64,000 nucleotides of DNA, from positions 15,640 through 79,639 of the forward strand of contig JBCCOS010000016.1 in the NCBI GenBank assembly GCA_039025235.1, given 5' to 3'. Source of the stretch: MED-G105 sp039025235 (lineage in GTDB: Bacteria > Pseudomonadota > Alphaproteobacteria > Caulobacterales > Parvularculaceae). Of the stretch, positions 44,044 through 53,631 are shown piece by piece. Each line of letters opens with the position of its first letter. Position 1 is the stretch's first letter. A program made the translations under genes and the position numbers. The notes below the pieces were generated by a model that saw only the letters and a list, made by a program, of their open reading frames with translations, made no database searches and had not been told where the DNA came from.

Positions 44044-44991
44044 TTATTTGTCGTCTTGCTTTTGTGAACTACGGTTTGTTCCGATATTCTTCATGACCTT
44101 CTCCAGGGGGGCCATGATATTGCTAGGATTGTAGGAATGATCAAAATCCTCTACATCATGCCATTTTTCTTTGAGGGTTTCCGCCGTGAAACTGTCGGAT
44201 GGTTCGAATGTAGCACCCTCGCTGGCTTGCCATCTTAGTTTTGAAATCCAGCCGCCGCCAACCTCAAAAAGTTCACCATTTATCTCGCTGTTTTCATGGC
44301 ACAACATGACAACGAGAGGTGTAACAAACTCCGGTTTGAGAGCTTTGAAAATTTCTGGTGGGATCAAATTCTCTGTTAATCGCGAGGCGGCAACCGGTGC
44401 AATTGCATTAACAAAAATACCTTTGCCTTTTCCTTCTTCCGATAGGGCGGTCACCATTCCATATAAAGCTAATTTGGCAGCGGCATAATTCACTTGGCCA
44501 AAATTACCATAAATTCCTGCTGCTGATGATGTATTGATGATACGACCATAGCCGGCTTTGCGCATAATCGGCCATGCTGCATGTGTGACAGCGAAAGCGC
44601 CATTGACATGTATATCGAAGATGAGCTTCCAGTCTTCTTCTGTCATTTTATGGAAACTAACGTCCCGCAGTATTCCGGCGTTATTGATAACAATGTCAAT
44701 TTTGCCGAAGGTGTCCATTGCGTTTTCTATGATCCGACCGCCTTCGATGACGTTGTCTGTATTCGCTATGGCTTCACCCCCTTCTGCGATGATTTCGTCA
44801 ACGACAGTTTGCGCGACGGATTTATCGGCCCCATCACCCTGTGCCGATCCACCTAGATCATTGACGACAACCTTTGCGCCGCGCCGCGCAAATTCTAAAG
44901 CATAACTTCGCCCCAGGCCTGCACCAGCGCCTGTTATAACAACAACACGATTGTCAAATCTCATTGTCGGGGGCGTCATAGGTGTGCTCAT
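44044..44991 (-). CDS. SDR family oxidoreductase, HSD17B4 / (3R)-hydroxyacyl-CoA dehydrogenase-like
   Basis: The 315-residue short-chain dehydrogenase has the cofactor motif VVVITGAGAGLGRSYAL, the NDLGGSAQGDG segment typical of peroxisomal multifunctional enzyme type 2 dehydrogenases, NNAGILRD, and the catalytic serine and YAAAK (NTSSAAGIYGNFGQVNYAAAK). A C-terminal extension of about 60 residues has no known function. It may oxidise 3-hydroxyacyl-CoA downstream of the acyl-CoA dehydrogenase. The CCATAC palindrome lies 73 bases upstream of its start, as for the dehydrogenase gene. Confidence 0.9.
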   Translation of the reverse strand: MSTPMTPPTMRFDNRVVVITGAGAGLGRSYALEFARRGAKVVVNDLGGSAQGDGADKSVAQTVVDEIIAEGGEAIANTDNVIEGGRIIENAMDTFGKIDIVINNAGILRDVSFHKMTEEDWKLIFDIHVNGAFAVTHAAWPIMRKAGYGRIINTSSAAGIYGNFGQVNYAAAKLALYGMVTALSEEGKGKGIFVNAIAPVAASRLTENLIPPEIFKALKPEFVTPLVVMLCHENSEINGELFEVGGGWISKLRWQASEGATFEPSDSFTAETLKEKWHDVEDFDHSYNPSNIMAPLEKVMKNIGTNRSSQKQDDK

Positions 44992-45365
44992 GTGTCGGCA
45001 GCTCGTGTAAACGGTGTAAAAGAGGTGTTGAGCCTACAAAAGCCATTGGCGTCAAGTATTCAACCATACAAAAGTATGGGTGCGCGTTCGCCCAAAGATT
45101 TTTTCTAAACCAATTCTAGTCCTGGTCATCGCGGTTGGTGTCACCGATCACCAATTTGAGATGGATTTCACAGCCGATCTTTGTTCTCTTTATATGCATT
45201 GCTCCCGACTGCTTTTCGACAATTTGTTTCTTTATACTTCTAAGAAATCGCAATAAACATCTTTCGCGGTTAATTTCTTCGCAATGAATATAAAGACGCG
45301 CGCTGAGATCTGCTACAACTTAGTAGCTGTGTTCCTTGTTAAGACTAAAAAGTGAAAATTAAACG
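44992..45365. other. divergent intergenic region between SDR and CocE-type genes
   Basis: About 370 bases hold the palindrome at 45064-45079. The half nearer the CocE-type gene is AT-rich and probably contains its promoter. No further gene or RNA is evident. Confidence 0.4.
45064..45079. promoter_or_regulatory. palindrome CCATAC-aaaa-GTATGG, candidate operator (site 2)
   Basis: It has the same arms as the site at 41095, 73 bases upstream of the SDR start and 287 bases upstream of the CocE-type gene. The flanking bases share aacc on the left and g on the right with site 1. See that site for the joint interpretation. Confidence 0.7.
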
Positions 45366-47231
45366 ATGCCCAGGTTTAAACTGTTGCGCAGTTACATTGC
45401 GCGTTGGATTTCCGTAAGCACTTTGTTCCTAACCCTTTTGGTAAATGCTTGGGCCGCTGATCCACGCGCCTACTCGGAGAAGAACTATTCCGTTGAGGCA
45501 GTTCAAATCGAAATGCGCGACGGTGTAAAACTACATACGGATATAATGCGACCCCGCACAATGAGCGAAGCACTTCCGATTTTTTTGATGCGCACTCCTT
45601 ACGGTTCGGGGGGCGGACGATTCGATATGTATGCAGCTCGTTTGAATCGATTAGCGCAAGAGGGGTATATTTTTGTTCTCCAAGAAATACGGGGTACAGA
45701 GCGTTCAGGTGGAAGCTTTATTTTGAACCCGCCACCGATCTCAAAGACGGATAAAAATGCGATTGATGAAACCACTGACACCTATGATTCAGTTGAGTGG
45801 CTCGTGAATAATATCGGAAAAACGAACGGTTCCGTTGGCGTTGCAGGCTGCTCCTATACTGGCTATGCGGCGTTCATGGCTGGTCTTTCCGGTCATCCTG
45901 CCGTGAAAGCTATAATACCTCAGGCTGCAATGGGTGACCTTTTTCGCGGTGATGACTTCTTCTGGAATGGTATTCCGCTTGCCGCCCAAGCTCCATTTTT
46001 CATCCCTGGCATGGAGACCCGTTGGAAAGCTAAGGCCAGGTTCGATATAGCCGACGCTTATGAATGGCACTTACGCGCGGGCGCCCTAAAAGACTTGCAA
46101 CCAGCAGTATTTAATGACCCTAGTGCGATTTGGTCAGAACTCGTAAAAACTGATCGCCTTACGGATTATTGGGCGAAACGCGTCTTAGCCAACTATGCTG
46201 GTGATCTAAATGTTCCAGCATTACACGTGATGGGCTGGTTTGATGGTGAAGATTTCCCGGGGCCTATTACAACATTTGAAGCTGCAGATCGAAAAGACCC
46301 TAAAGGTGAACAACGCGCGATCATTGGTCCCTGGAACCACTGTATGTGGAACCAACCAGATCCCGGTCGTGGATTGGGCCCTCTGACGTTTGATGGGCCT
46401 ACCGCAGATCACTACAAAGATTACGAAGCGCGCTTCTTGCGCAAGCATTTAAAAGGCAAAGGCTCGTTGCGTGATATGCCGCAAGTGCGCATTTATGAGA
46501 CGGGTGTTGGCGGTGGATGGCGCGATCTTAAGCGCTTCCCAAGTGCACGTAGTCAAGCGGTCTATTACCTTGGCGAAGATGAAACCCTCAACAAGGTCGC
46601 CTCAGCTGATGAAGGTGCGGACTCTTATATTTCCGATCCAATGAAGCCCGTTCCAAACGCACGGAGGCCCATTGATTTCTTCACTGGAGATGACTTGGTT
46701 CCTGGGGATGGCAAAGCCCGGTCATTATTTCTGCTTGAGGATCAAAGATTTGTGCAAGGACGACCAGATGTTATGATTTGGATCTCGGAACCGCTTGAGA
46801 ACGATGTTGTGTTAAATGGCAGAGCCAAATTCACGATGTTTGCGGAGTCAACCGGCACTGATGTTGACTGGATCGTTCAGTTAGTGGACGTATATCCGAA
46901 TAATTTCGATCCGGTGATGTCAGGATATCGCATGCCTGTGACCCGCGCCGCGCTACGGGCAAGCCTTCGCAAAGACCTCCGCACGCCGATGCCTGTCGTT
47001 CCCGGCGTTGTTGAGGTATATGAAATGGCGTTAGAACCCCGATTACATCGGTTTGCCAAAGGCCATCGGATTCTCCTGCAAGTTCAAAGCACATATTTCC
47101 CATATCTGGGGCGAAATCCACAAAAGTTCATTGCACCTGAAACAGCAACGCAAGACGATTTTACCGTTGTGACAAATCGAATTCACCATGGTGGCGGCTT
47201 TGCATCAAAGCTCACATTGCCGCTTCAATGA
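45366..47231 (+). CDS. exported CocE/NonD (X-Pro peptidase S15-like) hydrolase
   Basis: The 621-residue protein has a signal peptide (WISVSTLFLTLLVNAWA). The alpha/beta-hydrolase domain begins with VQIEMRDGVKLHTDIMRPR, has nucleophile S163 in the elbow VAGCSYTGYAAF, and continues to GPWNHCMWN, where the catalytic histidine region is expected. A C-terminal jelly-roll domain (about 420-615) is typical of the family. Members hydrolyse acylated substrates such as cocaine, glutaryl-7-ACA or amino-acid esters. It would act in the periplasm. A second, lipoprotein member is at 61217. Substrate unknown. Confidence 0.9.
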   Translation: MPRFKLLRSYIARWISVSTLFLTLLVNAWAADPRAYSEKNYSVEAVQIEMRDGVKLHTDIMRPRTMSEALPIFLMRTPYGSGGGRFDMYAARLNRLAQEGYIFVLQEIRGTERSGGSFILNPPPISKTDKNAIDETTDTYDSVEWLVNNIGKTNGSVGVAGCSYTGYAAFMAGLSGHPAVKAIIPQAAMGDLFRGDDFFWNGIPLAAQAPFFIPGMETRWKAKARFDIADAYEWHLRAGALKDLQPAVFNDPSAIWSELVKTDRLTDYWAKRVLANYAGDLNVPALHVMGWFDGEDFPGPITTFEAADRKDPKGEQRAIIGPWNHCMWNQPDPGRGLGPLTFDGPTADHYKDYEARFLRKHLKGKGSLRDMPQVRIYETGVGGGWRDLKRFPSARSQAVYYLGEDETLNKVASADEGADSYISDPMKPVPNARRPIDFFTGDDLVPGDGKARSLFLLEDQRFVQGRPDVMIWISEPLENDVVLNGRAKFTMFAESTGTDVDWIVQLVDVYPNNFDPVMSGYRMPVTRAALRASLRKDLRTPMPVVPGVVEVYEMALEPRLHRFAKGHRILLQVQSTYFPYLGRNPQKFIAPETATQDDFTVVTNRIHHGGGFASKLTLPLQ

Positions 47232-47747
47232 TCATCAGCGTGCTCAAAAAAAGAGGACGACACGTAAAGCGTCGTCTCGATTCAAATTGAAGTGGTGACG
47301 GTTGAAATTATTGATTGTGACGCAGACTGATTTAATCGAAAAGAGTGAGTAAGCGATTGAAGTAACCGGCGGTATACAAATATACGCCGCCCGTCTGATG
47401 TTTCTTTAGAAAACTGCTGCCTTTCAAATGGGATTGTGCAGCGGATTTAGAGCCGTTCGCGTTCCAATAGAATCTGAACGCGGCTCTAAGTCTCTGTTTT
47501 GTCGGTCGAACAATTGTTCGGCCTATTGCGGAGTTGATGGCCGGGAACCATCAACCGCATACACTTATCCGCGAAGCGCTCTACAGCATCGGAGTTTTAG
47601 CTTGAATCAATCCAACGCTCTATATTTATACTTTTGAGCACCTGAGTGGACCTTGTATTGATCTAATGTGATCGTCCGGCGCTCCAGGTCTTTGATTGGC
47701 CGTATTTCTTGATGCGTGGGTCGATATCCACTTAAGCGAGAATTGCA
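47232..47747. other. intergenic region with hairpins between convergent genes
   Basis: It begins with a hairpin GACGAC ... GTCGTC at about 47255-47275, 25 bases after the CocE-type stop, which could help end transcription although no T run follows. The rest holds repeat copy 6. No gene recognised. Confidence 0.5.
47447..47583 (+). repeat. palindromic intergenic repeat, copy 6
   Basis: The head hairpin runs 47447-47489 (TTAGAGCCG ... CGGCTCTAA). The tail contains an extra hairpin gttgatgg ... ccatcaac and the conserved acacttatccgcgaagcgct. The gttgatgg/ccatcaac insert has a counterpart in the unit at 58569. Confidence 0.75.
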
Positions 47748-48989
47748 TTAACGGATATAAATTTTTCTTTCCACGTCGGACATCAGTTCCGGTCCACCGG
47801 TTTCTTTAATGAGGAAACTGTCGCTGGCTAAAAGTGTCCAGCCGAGACCGTCGATCCAGAAACCAGGGACGATATGGAACATCATATTAGGCACAAGGAC
47901 TTGTTCATTGCCGAGACGAATATCGGCGGGGTCGGCCCAATTTTGACCAGGCAGTCCGACGCCCATGGAATAAGCGATCCAGTCACGCGCTTTAAAACCG
48001 CCTTTATGGAGCGTTTCTGTAAACTTCGTCGCAACGTTGTGGGACGTGTTACCTGCAACAGCGGCTTCGAAAACCGCTGCAAAAGCGTCGTTCACGCAGG
48101 CGCTCAAGTCTAAATATACCTGATCCACACCACCAATCGCAGCGGCACGGCAGTGACCCACATTATATCCGTATCGTGATGAGCCCATCTCGATGGTGAT
48201 AAGTTCACCTTCTGGAATCGGTTGATCTGTCCAATTGCTGTGCATCGCTGGATTGCGTCGTCCGACATTCATGACAACGCCTTCTGGATAGAAACCACCA
48301 TAATCGACAGTCCCCGCCACGTTGGAACGAAATACTTCGGCGGCTACTTCGCATTCTCGAACGCCGGGTTCTATCATTTCAATCGTTGATCGCATGGATG
48401 TATTTGAGATTGCCGCACTTTGGCGCAAGACTTGAACTTCAAGGTCAGATTTTACCACCCGCAGTTCCTCGATGATAAATGTCGCATCGACAAATGTTGC
48501 ATCGGGTAGACCGGCGCGGAGACTACATCCATATCGATACGGCAATTGGCGAGAGGCTTCTTCGATACCAACGCGTTTGTTGCCCCATCCGCGGGATTTC
48601 ACATAATCCGCCACGACGCCCATTGCGTCCGGTGCGGTTTCTTGTTCGTCTACTTTGGATTCGAGCAAGCCGATCGTATGAGTTGCAAACTTTTCACCAA
48701 ACGTCGTCATTTGATCTTGTTCGAGATAGGTGGTGAGTTCGGCGGTTGGGGCGCAAGTGAACTCCCGACCAATCCAATGTGGTTTAGGATCGTCCTGTGC
48801 GATGACGATAAATGTTTTTTGGTAAGCCGCCGTTTCGCTATATCCTGTCGTCCAATACATATTATTGGCATCACTGATGATGAGTACATCAATTCCCTTT
48901 TTTGACATAGCCTTGCGAACACGTTCGACACGCGTTGCAAATTCTTCCGGGGGAAACGGACGCATAGGATCGTTCGTGAGCTTGTTCAT
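47748..48989 (-). CDS. M24 'pita-bread' family protein, creatinase / ectoine-hydrolase-like
   Basis: The 413-residue protein has an N-terminal creatinase domain (EEFATRVERVRKAMSKKGIDVLIISDANNMYWTTGY shape, about 15-170) and a C-terminal M24 fold. The positions that bind two metals in true aminopeptidases are altered: IEMGSSRYGYNVGHCRAA in place of the usual D...D pattern, and YSMGVGLPGQNW at the histidine site. This agrees with metal-free C-N hydrolases such as creatinase or DoeA. It is the last gene of a minus-strand operon of sugar-acid-type enzymes, an unusual partner. It may open an amide or cyclic amidine substrate. Exact reaction unknown. Confidence 0.82.
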   Translation of the reverse strand: MNKLTNDPMRPFPPEEFATRVERVRKAMSKKGIDVLIISDANNMYWTTGYSETAAYQKTFIVIAQDDPKPHWIGREFTCAPTAELTTYLEQDQMTTFGEKFATHTIGLLESKVDEQETAPDAMGVVADYVKSRGWGNKRVGIEEASRQLPYRYGCSLRAGLPDATFVDATFIIEELRVVKSDLEVQVLRQSAAISNTSMRSTIEMIEPGVRECEVAAEVFRSNVAGTVDYGGFYPEGVVMNVGRRNPAMHSNWTDQPIPEGELITIEMGSSRYGYNVGHCRAAAIGGVDQVYLDLSACVNDAFAAVFEAAVAGNTSHNVATKFTETLHKGGFKARDWIAYSMGVGLPGQNWADPADIRLGNEQVLVPNMMFHIVPGFWIDGLGWTLLASDSFLIKETGGPELMSDVERKIYIR

Positions 48990-49100
48990 AATGTCTTCCT
49001 GTTCATGTGCTTAAGTGTTCGTGTTGATCGCCCGACGGTTTTTTGTTCTAATCGCGTGCCGTGTATCAGACGGTCCTGTTTTATTTGATTGCTGTGAAAA

Positions 49101-49910
49101 CTATTGAGGACAGCATCGCTTACGAAATTCAGACGTACGCGCTTTTGTCTCTGATAAAAGCATTGAAGAGTCCTGACCAATCGAGACAAAGGCGAAACCT
49201 TTTTCGACCCATTTTTGGGCGGCCTCAACGCTAGTGGCGAAAATTCCAATAGGCATTTCGGCTTTTTGAGCAGCGTCCAAAACCGTTTCGATCGTTGATA
49301 AAACGTCCGGATGATTTGGATTGTCCATATGTCCTAACGCAGCGCTAAGGTCTGCGGGCCCGATAAATATGCCGCTTAAGCCCGGCGTCGCTAGGATTTT
49401 TTCTACGTTCTCAACTGCTTCGGTTGTTTCAATTTGGACAATGATTGCAATCTCATTTTCCAATGCTTTTTTTGATTTTCCCCAGTGACCGAAGCGTGAC
49501 GCTCTTGTCGTTCCGGCGACGCCGCGGATTCCGTTCGGTGGGTACTTCGAAAAGGAAATAGCATCAGCAACTTCACGAGCACTTTTTATCTGCGGTATAA
49601 AGAGCGACTGTATTCCGCAGTCCAACGCCCTTTTAATGTCGTCGCCATTGAGTGAAGGGACGCGTACGATCAGGGGCGTATCAGCACTTGCTGCCGCTCT
49701 TTCAATATCGGCAAGTTGATGAATTGCCCCTGACGTGTGTTCCAGATCCAACATTATCCAATCTGGCTTTGAGTAGGAGAACAGCTCAATAATGTCGGGA
49801 TTTGGTAAACTGCACCAAAGCCCGCATTGCGGCCTTCCGTTTTTTAAGCCGGCGAGAAAAGCGTTCTCTTTGATCGCTTCTGACTTGCTCATGTTTGCTT
49901 GTTCATTCAT
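49101..49910 (-). CDS. HpcH/HpaI family class II aldolase
   Basis: The 269-residue TIM-barrel aldolase has the base histidine in MLDLEHTSG, the arginine of VRVPSLNGDD and metal ligands in IVQIETTEAVEN and FIGPADLSAALG. Members split 2-keto-3-deoxy acids, such as 2-keto-3-deoxyrhamnonate, 5-keto-4-deoxyglucarate or 4-hydroxy-2-oxoheptanedioate, into pyruvate and an aldehyde. Downstream of an enolase-superfamily dehydratase it most likely cleaves the 2-keto-3-deoxy acid that enzyme makes. The stop is 111 bases from the M24 gene. Confidence 0.9.
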   Translation of the reverse strand: MNEQANMSKSEAIKENAFLAGLKNGRPQCGLWCSLPNPDIIELFSYSKPDWIMLDLEHTSGAIHQLADIERAAASADTPLIVRVPSLNGDDIKRALDCGIQSLFIPQIKSAREVADAISFSKYPPNGIRGVAGTTRASRFGHWGKSKKALENEIAIIVQIETTEAVENVEKILATPGLSGIFIGPADLSAALGHMDNPNHPDVLSTIETVLDAAQKAEMPIGIFATSVEAAQKWVEKGFAFVSIGQDSSMLLSETKARTSEFRKRCCPQ

Positions 49911-49949
49911 ATTCAGACGTACAGTGAATGTTCCTATGTAAGCTTCAGA

Positions 49950-51065
49950 TTAATCGACTTTGTACTTCTTGATGATATCTTCATTAAGCTCTATCCCAAG
50001 CCCCGGCTTTTCGGGTACAAGCGCATATCCGTCCTTAGCTTTGATTGGTTCTTGAGCAAGGTCTTGGCGCAACGGTTGGTCGAACACGCAAAACTCGAGA
50101 TAATTTGATTGTCGGGATGCTGCCATGAAATGCAAGGACGCTGCGACAAGAATATCTGATGCCCAGCAATGCGGAATGATCTGTACGTTGTGGAGGTCTG
50201 CATATGCTGCGATCCGCATCATTTCCGTGAAGCCCCCAACGCGCGCTAAATCAGGTTGGATAATACGTAACTCACCTTGGTCAATAAGGCCCTCGAAATC
50301 CCGAACTGTCGCCAGTTTCTCTCCGGTTGCGATCGGCGTCGGCGATGCTGCAACGAGCTTTCGAAAGCTTGCAAAGTCGTCAGCCTCAAGCGGTTCTTCG
50401 AGAAAATAGACGCCATAGGGTTCGATAAGTCGGCTAAATTTTATCGCGTGGTCAAGCGGGAGTGCAAAACCGAAATCCAACATAATGTCTATGTCGGGAC
50501 CAACTTTTTCTCTGACCTGTTGGACCGCTTTAACGTCGGCCTTTAAGTCTTTGCCGAGGCTACCCCATCCGAACTTCATTGCTTTGAAGCCGTTTGCCAC
50601 ATGGCGTTCTGCCAAGTCACACATGGATGCTTTACCGTCAGGGTCAAGATCGCTGGCATAGAGTTTGACCGATTTGCGATGGGCGCCACCGAGGAGCCTG
50701 TAGATCGGCATGTCACAGGATTTCCCAAGGATATCCCATAGAGCCATGTCGATCGCGCTAATGGCGTGAAGGACAACGCCGCGCCGCCCAAACCCGCTCG
50801 TATATTTATACATCTTATCCCAGAGGTAACTAATGTTTCTTGGGTCTTCTCCGACAAGGAGTTCCGATAAACCGATGGTGCTCCAAGAACAGAACGGTTG
50901 TTCAATAACAGCTTTACCAACAAGTTCACTCGTATGCAGTTCGCCAATGCCAGTGATGCCTTCGTCTGTATGCACCTTGACGACAAGAAGCGTTTGCGCC
51001 CCATCCGCGATTTTAGGAACATCATGTAGGCGCAACATGATCGGTTCGATTTTGGTGATTTTCAT
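49950..51065 (-). CDS. enolase-superfamily (mandelate racemase/muconate lactonizing) sugar acid dehydratase
   Basis: The 371-residue protein has the N-terminal capping domain (MKITKIEPIMLRLHDVP) and barrel residues of the MR subgroup: KAMKFGWG (lysine region), metal ligands D in IMLDFGFAL, E in YFLEEPLE and E in IATGEKLAT, then the D of QPDLARVGG and H of IIPHCWASD as the His-Asp dyad. It should remove water from an aldonate or aldarate to give a 2-keto-3-deoxy acid. The aldolase start is 39 bases after its stop. Candidate substrates are rhamnonate, fuconate, galactonate or an aldarate. Confidence 0.88.
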   Translation of the reverse strand: MKITKIEPIMLRLHDVPKIADGAQTLLVVKVHTDEGITGIGELHTSELVGKAVIEQPFCSWSTIGLSELLVGEDPRNISYLWDKMYKYTSGFGRRGVVLHAISAIDMALWDILGKSCDMPIYRLLGGAHRKSVKLYASDLDPDGKASMCDLAERHVANGFKAMKFGWGSLGKDLKADVKAVQQVREKVGPDIDIMLDFGFALPLDHAIKFSRLIEPYGVYFLEEPLEADDFASFRKLVAASPTPIATGEKLATVRDFEGLIDQGELRIIQPDLARVGGFTEMMRIAAYADLHNVQIIPHCWASDILVAASLHFMAASRQSNYLEFCVFDQPLRQDLAQEPIKAKDGYALVPEKPGLGIELNEDIIKKYKVD

Positions 51066-51171
51066 AATACTGATTAACCTTTTTCGAAAATAGCTAGTGT
51101 TTAGATCGTTTGACCGTCACCCGCCTGGCAGTGTCGGAATGGGGGGCTTTAGCATCTTTATATGGCATGGC

Positions 51172-52746
51172 TTATGTCTCGTTCAGCCGATTTGAGAATT
51201 TACCTGCCGCGAATAGAAGTGAAGCGCCGATGCAAATGAGCACAAAGACGACCCCTATGGACGAAACAAGGCCGAGAAATTCTCGATAATTTAAAACTAC
51301 GGCTTCGAGCCCTTGCTCGCTCGGTACACCTCCGGCAAGAGAAGCCAAGGCGCCACTTGCAAATCCAGCGCCTGCGTAACACGTGAAGTGTATCCCAGAC
51401 ATGGTACCGGCTAGTTTTGTCGGGACGTTGGATGTGATCGCGTTGAATGCGATGGGATAAATGAACAATTCCGCTGGGCCTGCTAGAACGAGGGCGATTG
51501 TGAGCCATGTAAAATGAATTTTTTGATCGGCGCCCGTGAAAAAAGTGGATGCAAAAAGAACGACGAAACACATAGTCATTAATCCAAAGGCAACCGAGAG
51601 TTTACGGAGGAGGCCGCTCAAGCGGGTGGAAGCGCTGTCGAATTGTCGTTTGTCGAGAAGCGTTGCGATGACGGGCCCCAACAAAACAAGCATTACAGGA
51701 ACAATCGATTGAAAGTGAGAAGGATGTAGCGTGATACCAAACGCCGTGCGATCGACGGCTCTGTCGGCAAATAAAACAAGAGACGACCATTGCTGCTCTT
51801 GAAGCGCATTAAATAACAGTGAGGCGATCGTAACAATCGAAAAAGCAAACAAAAATTCTCTTTGCTTAGGAGCGCGAAACGATTCTTTATTTCTATAAAT
51901 ATAGACAACAACGCCTACAGCAACAGCGAGGATTGCGATGCCAGCAGCTGCAGGAGTCGATAGCAAAAAGAACGCACCGGTGATCAATAGGACGGACGAG
52001 ACGGCTGCTATGGCGATCCTATTTTTGTGGGTTACTGAAGCGCTCGGCATTAGTAGTTGATGGCGATTAAAGTGAACCATTGCGGCTGAGCCCATCATCC
52101 CGATGACGAGCGTGCCAAAGACGGGCGTCCAGCCGAACCGCTGAACAAAAGTGCCAGCACAAATTGATGCCATGAGAGCGCCAATTGATTCGACCCAATA
52201 ATAAAGAACGTAAAGTTTTTCACTACGAGGATCATCTTCTGAAAGGGTCTGTTTTACCAGATTGAAACCTGACAAACGCACAAGCCCAACGGCGCACAAC
52301 TGCATCGCGAGCGTAAAAAACAAGACAGTCTTTATAAAAGATCCGTCAGTGGCCGTCTCTGTGTTATCGAGGGCTACTGCCAGCGCGAGATAGGCCGGAG
52401 CAATCAATAAAACGCCGAGGGCTAATGTTGCGCGTAAACCAAGGAAGCGGTCAGAAAGAACGCCGCTAACAGAATAAAGCAAGTATTGGGTCGTGATGGC
52501 CGCACCCAGAACAATCGCGCCGTATTCAGCACCCATTCCCATCTGGTCCACAAAGATCAGAATGAGGAGGTATTTCAGGGTAAAGAATGCTGTTCTCTCG
52601 AAAAAGCTAAGACCAAACAATCCTATTGCGGCTCGGCTGAATAGCCCACTAGCGCGCGCCGGTGTGTTTGACGGAGGTGCGCTCGTCAAGAGCTGATCGG
52701 AAACCGATGCTCTGACATTTTTGTTTTCTGTAAGATTATCGGTCAA
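51172..52746 (-). CDS. POT/MFS family transporter
   Basis: The 524-residue protein has about 12 to 14 membrane helices. Its first helix region (GLFGLSFFERTAFFTLKYLLILIF) has the E-R-x-A-x-x motif of the proton-dependent oligopeptide transporter (POT) family. The start codon is TTG at 52746; no ATG lies nearby. It sits in the middle of the sugar-acid-type operon and probably imports the starting compound. A peptide-like family together with the M24 gene leaves open that the substrate contains an amide-linked part. Confidence 0.75.
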   Translation of the reverse strand: MTDNLTENKNVRASVSDQLLTSAPPSNTPARASGLFSRAAIGLFGLSFFERTAFFTLKYLLILIFVDQMGMGAEYGAIVLGAAITTQYLLYSVSGVLSDRFLGLRATLALGVLLIAPAYLALAVALDNTETATDGSFIKTVLFFTLAMQLCAVGLVRLSGFNLVKQTLSEDDPRSEKLYVLYYWVESIGALMASICAGTFVQRFGWTPVFGTLVIGMMGSAAMVHFNRHQLLMPSASVTHKNRIAIAAVSSVLLITGAFFLLSTPAAAGIAILAVAVGVVVYIYRNKESFRAPKQREFLFAFSIVTIASLLFNALQEQQWSSLVLFADRAVDRTAFGITLHPSHFQSIVPVMLVLLGPVIATLLDKRQFDSASTRLSGLLRKLSVAFGLMTMCFVVLFASTFFTGADQKIHFTWLTIALVLAGPAELFIYPIAFNAITSNVPTKLAGTMSGIHFTCYAGAGFASGALASLAGGVPSEQGLEAVVLNYREFLGLVSSIGVVFVLICIGASLLFAAGKFSNRLNET

Positions 52747-52828
52747 TCGTTACGCTCAATTCTTGTTAATCTAGTTTGTGCTTTTGTGTGCCGCTTGATC
52801 CTGACGTTTTACCATTAGACGGTATTGA

Positions 52829-53614
52829 TCATTCGTCCGGAAGGTTTTGCGCTGTTCGTCCGCCGTCCACATAGAGATTTTGTCCGGTGACGTAGCTGGA
52901 ATCATCACTTAAGAAAAAAGCGACGGCCGATGCGATTTCTTCCGGTTCGCCCATTCTCTTCAAGGGCGTTCTTGCCATAACACGGTCGAGTGCGTTCGGC
53001 TGATCTTGAATCAATCGATCCATAAGCCGTGTTCGCACGGAGCCGGGCCCGACAGCATTGACCCGTATGTGATCAGGGGCCAACTCGATAGCCATAACTT
53101 TCGTTAATTGAGAGACAGCGCCCTTACTACTGCCATAAGAGGTGTGGCCTGTTGATGACGCTATTGTTGCGTTTACGGATGAAATATGAACGATCGATTT
53201 TGGTAACGGTGGTCTATCTTTTTCTTTGGCCCAGCGCCGGACGACGGCTTGTGACGGTAGAATGAGACCGATGACGTTTGCTTCCAATGTCTCCCTGACC
53301 TCTGCCATTTCCACATCGATCAGTCGTCTACGGATCTCGATACCAAGCGCGTTGACCAAACCATAGAGACGTCCTGGTTGTTTTTCTGCCAGATCAAGCA
53401 TCTGTTCAACATCGTCACTGTTGCTGGCGTCGCAACGAGTGAAGGTAAGCCGCCCGTTCGAGGCTTCTGCCGCATCTATTTGCTCTGGTTTTGGATTGTC
53501 GCGATCAGCAGCAACCACGATGTAGCCTCGGTCCACAAGGAGTTTCGCCGTTGCAAAGCCGATCCCGCCTGTTCCGCCAGTTACAATAACGGTTCGGTCC
53601 TGGTTTTCTGACAT
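52829..53614 (-). CDS. SDR family dehydrogenase (sugar dehydrogenase-like)
   Basis: The 261-residue classical short-chain dehydrogenase has TVIVTGGTGGIGFATAK (cofactor), NALGIEIRR, the catalytic serine in HISSVNATIASS, SYGSSK, and the C-terminal SYVTGQNLYVDGG typical of sugar/alcohol SDRs. A strong ribosome site (gaggga) precedes the ATG. Next to a lactonase-like amidohydrolase and a sugar acid dehydratase it may oxidise an aldose to its lactone, as L-fucose dehydrogenase does. Confidence 0.88.
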   Translation of the reverse strand: MSENQDRTVIVTGGTGGIGFATAKLLVDRGYIVVAADRDNPKPEQIDAAEASNGRLTFTRCDASNSDDVEQMLDLAEKQPGRLYGLVNALGIEIRRRLIDVEMAEVRETLEANVIGLILPSQAVVRRWAKEKDRPPLPKSIVHISSVNATIASSTGHTSYGSSKGAVSQLTKVMAIELAPDHIRVNAVGPGSVRTRLMDRLIQDQPNALDRVMARTPLKRMGEPEEIASAVAFFLSDDSSYVTGQNLYVDGGRTAQNLPDE

Positions 53615-53631
53615 GTAATTATCCCTCTGTC

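Noticed and set aside
47250..47280. Intrinsic terminator after the CocE-type gene
   Set aside because: The hairpin is good but no T run follows, so it is recorded only as a hairpin in the spacer entry.
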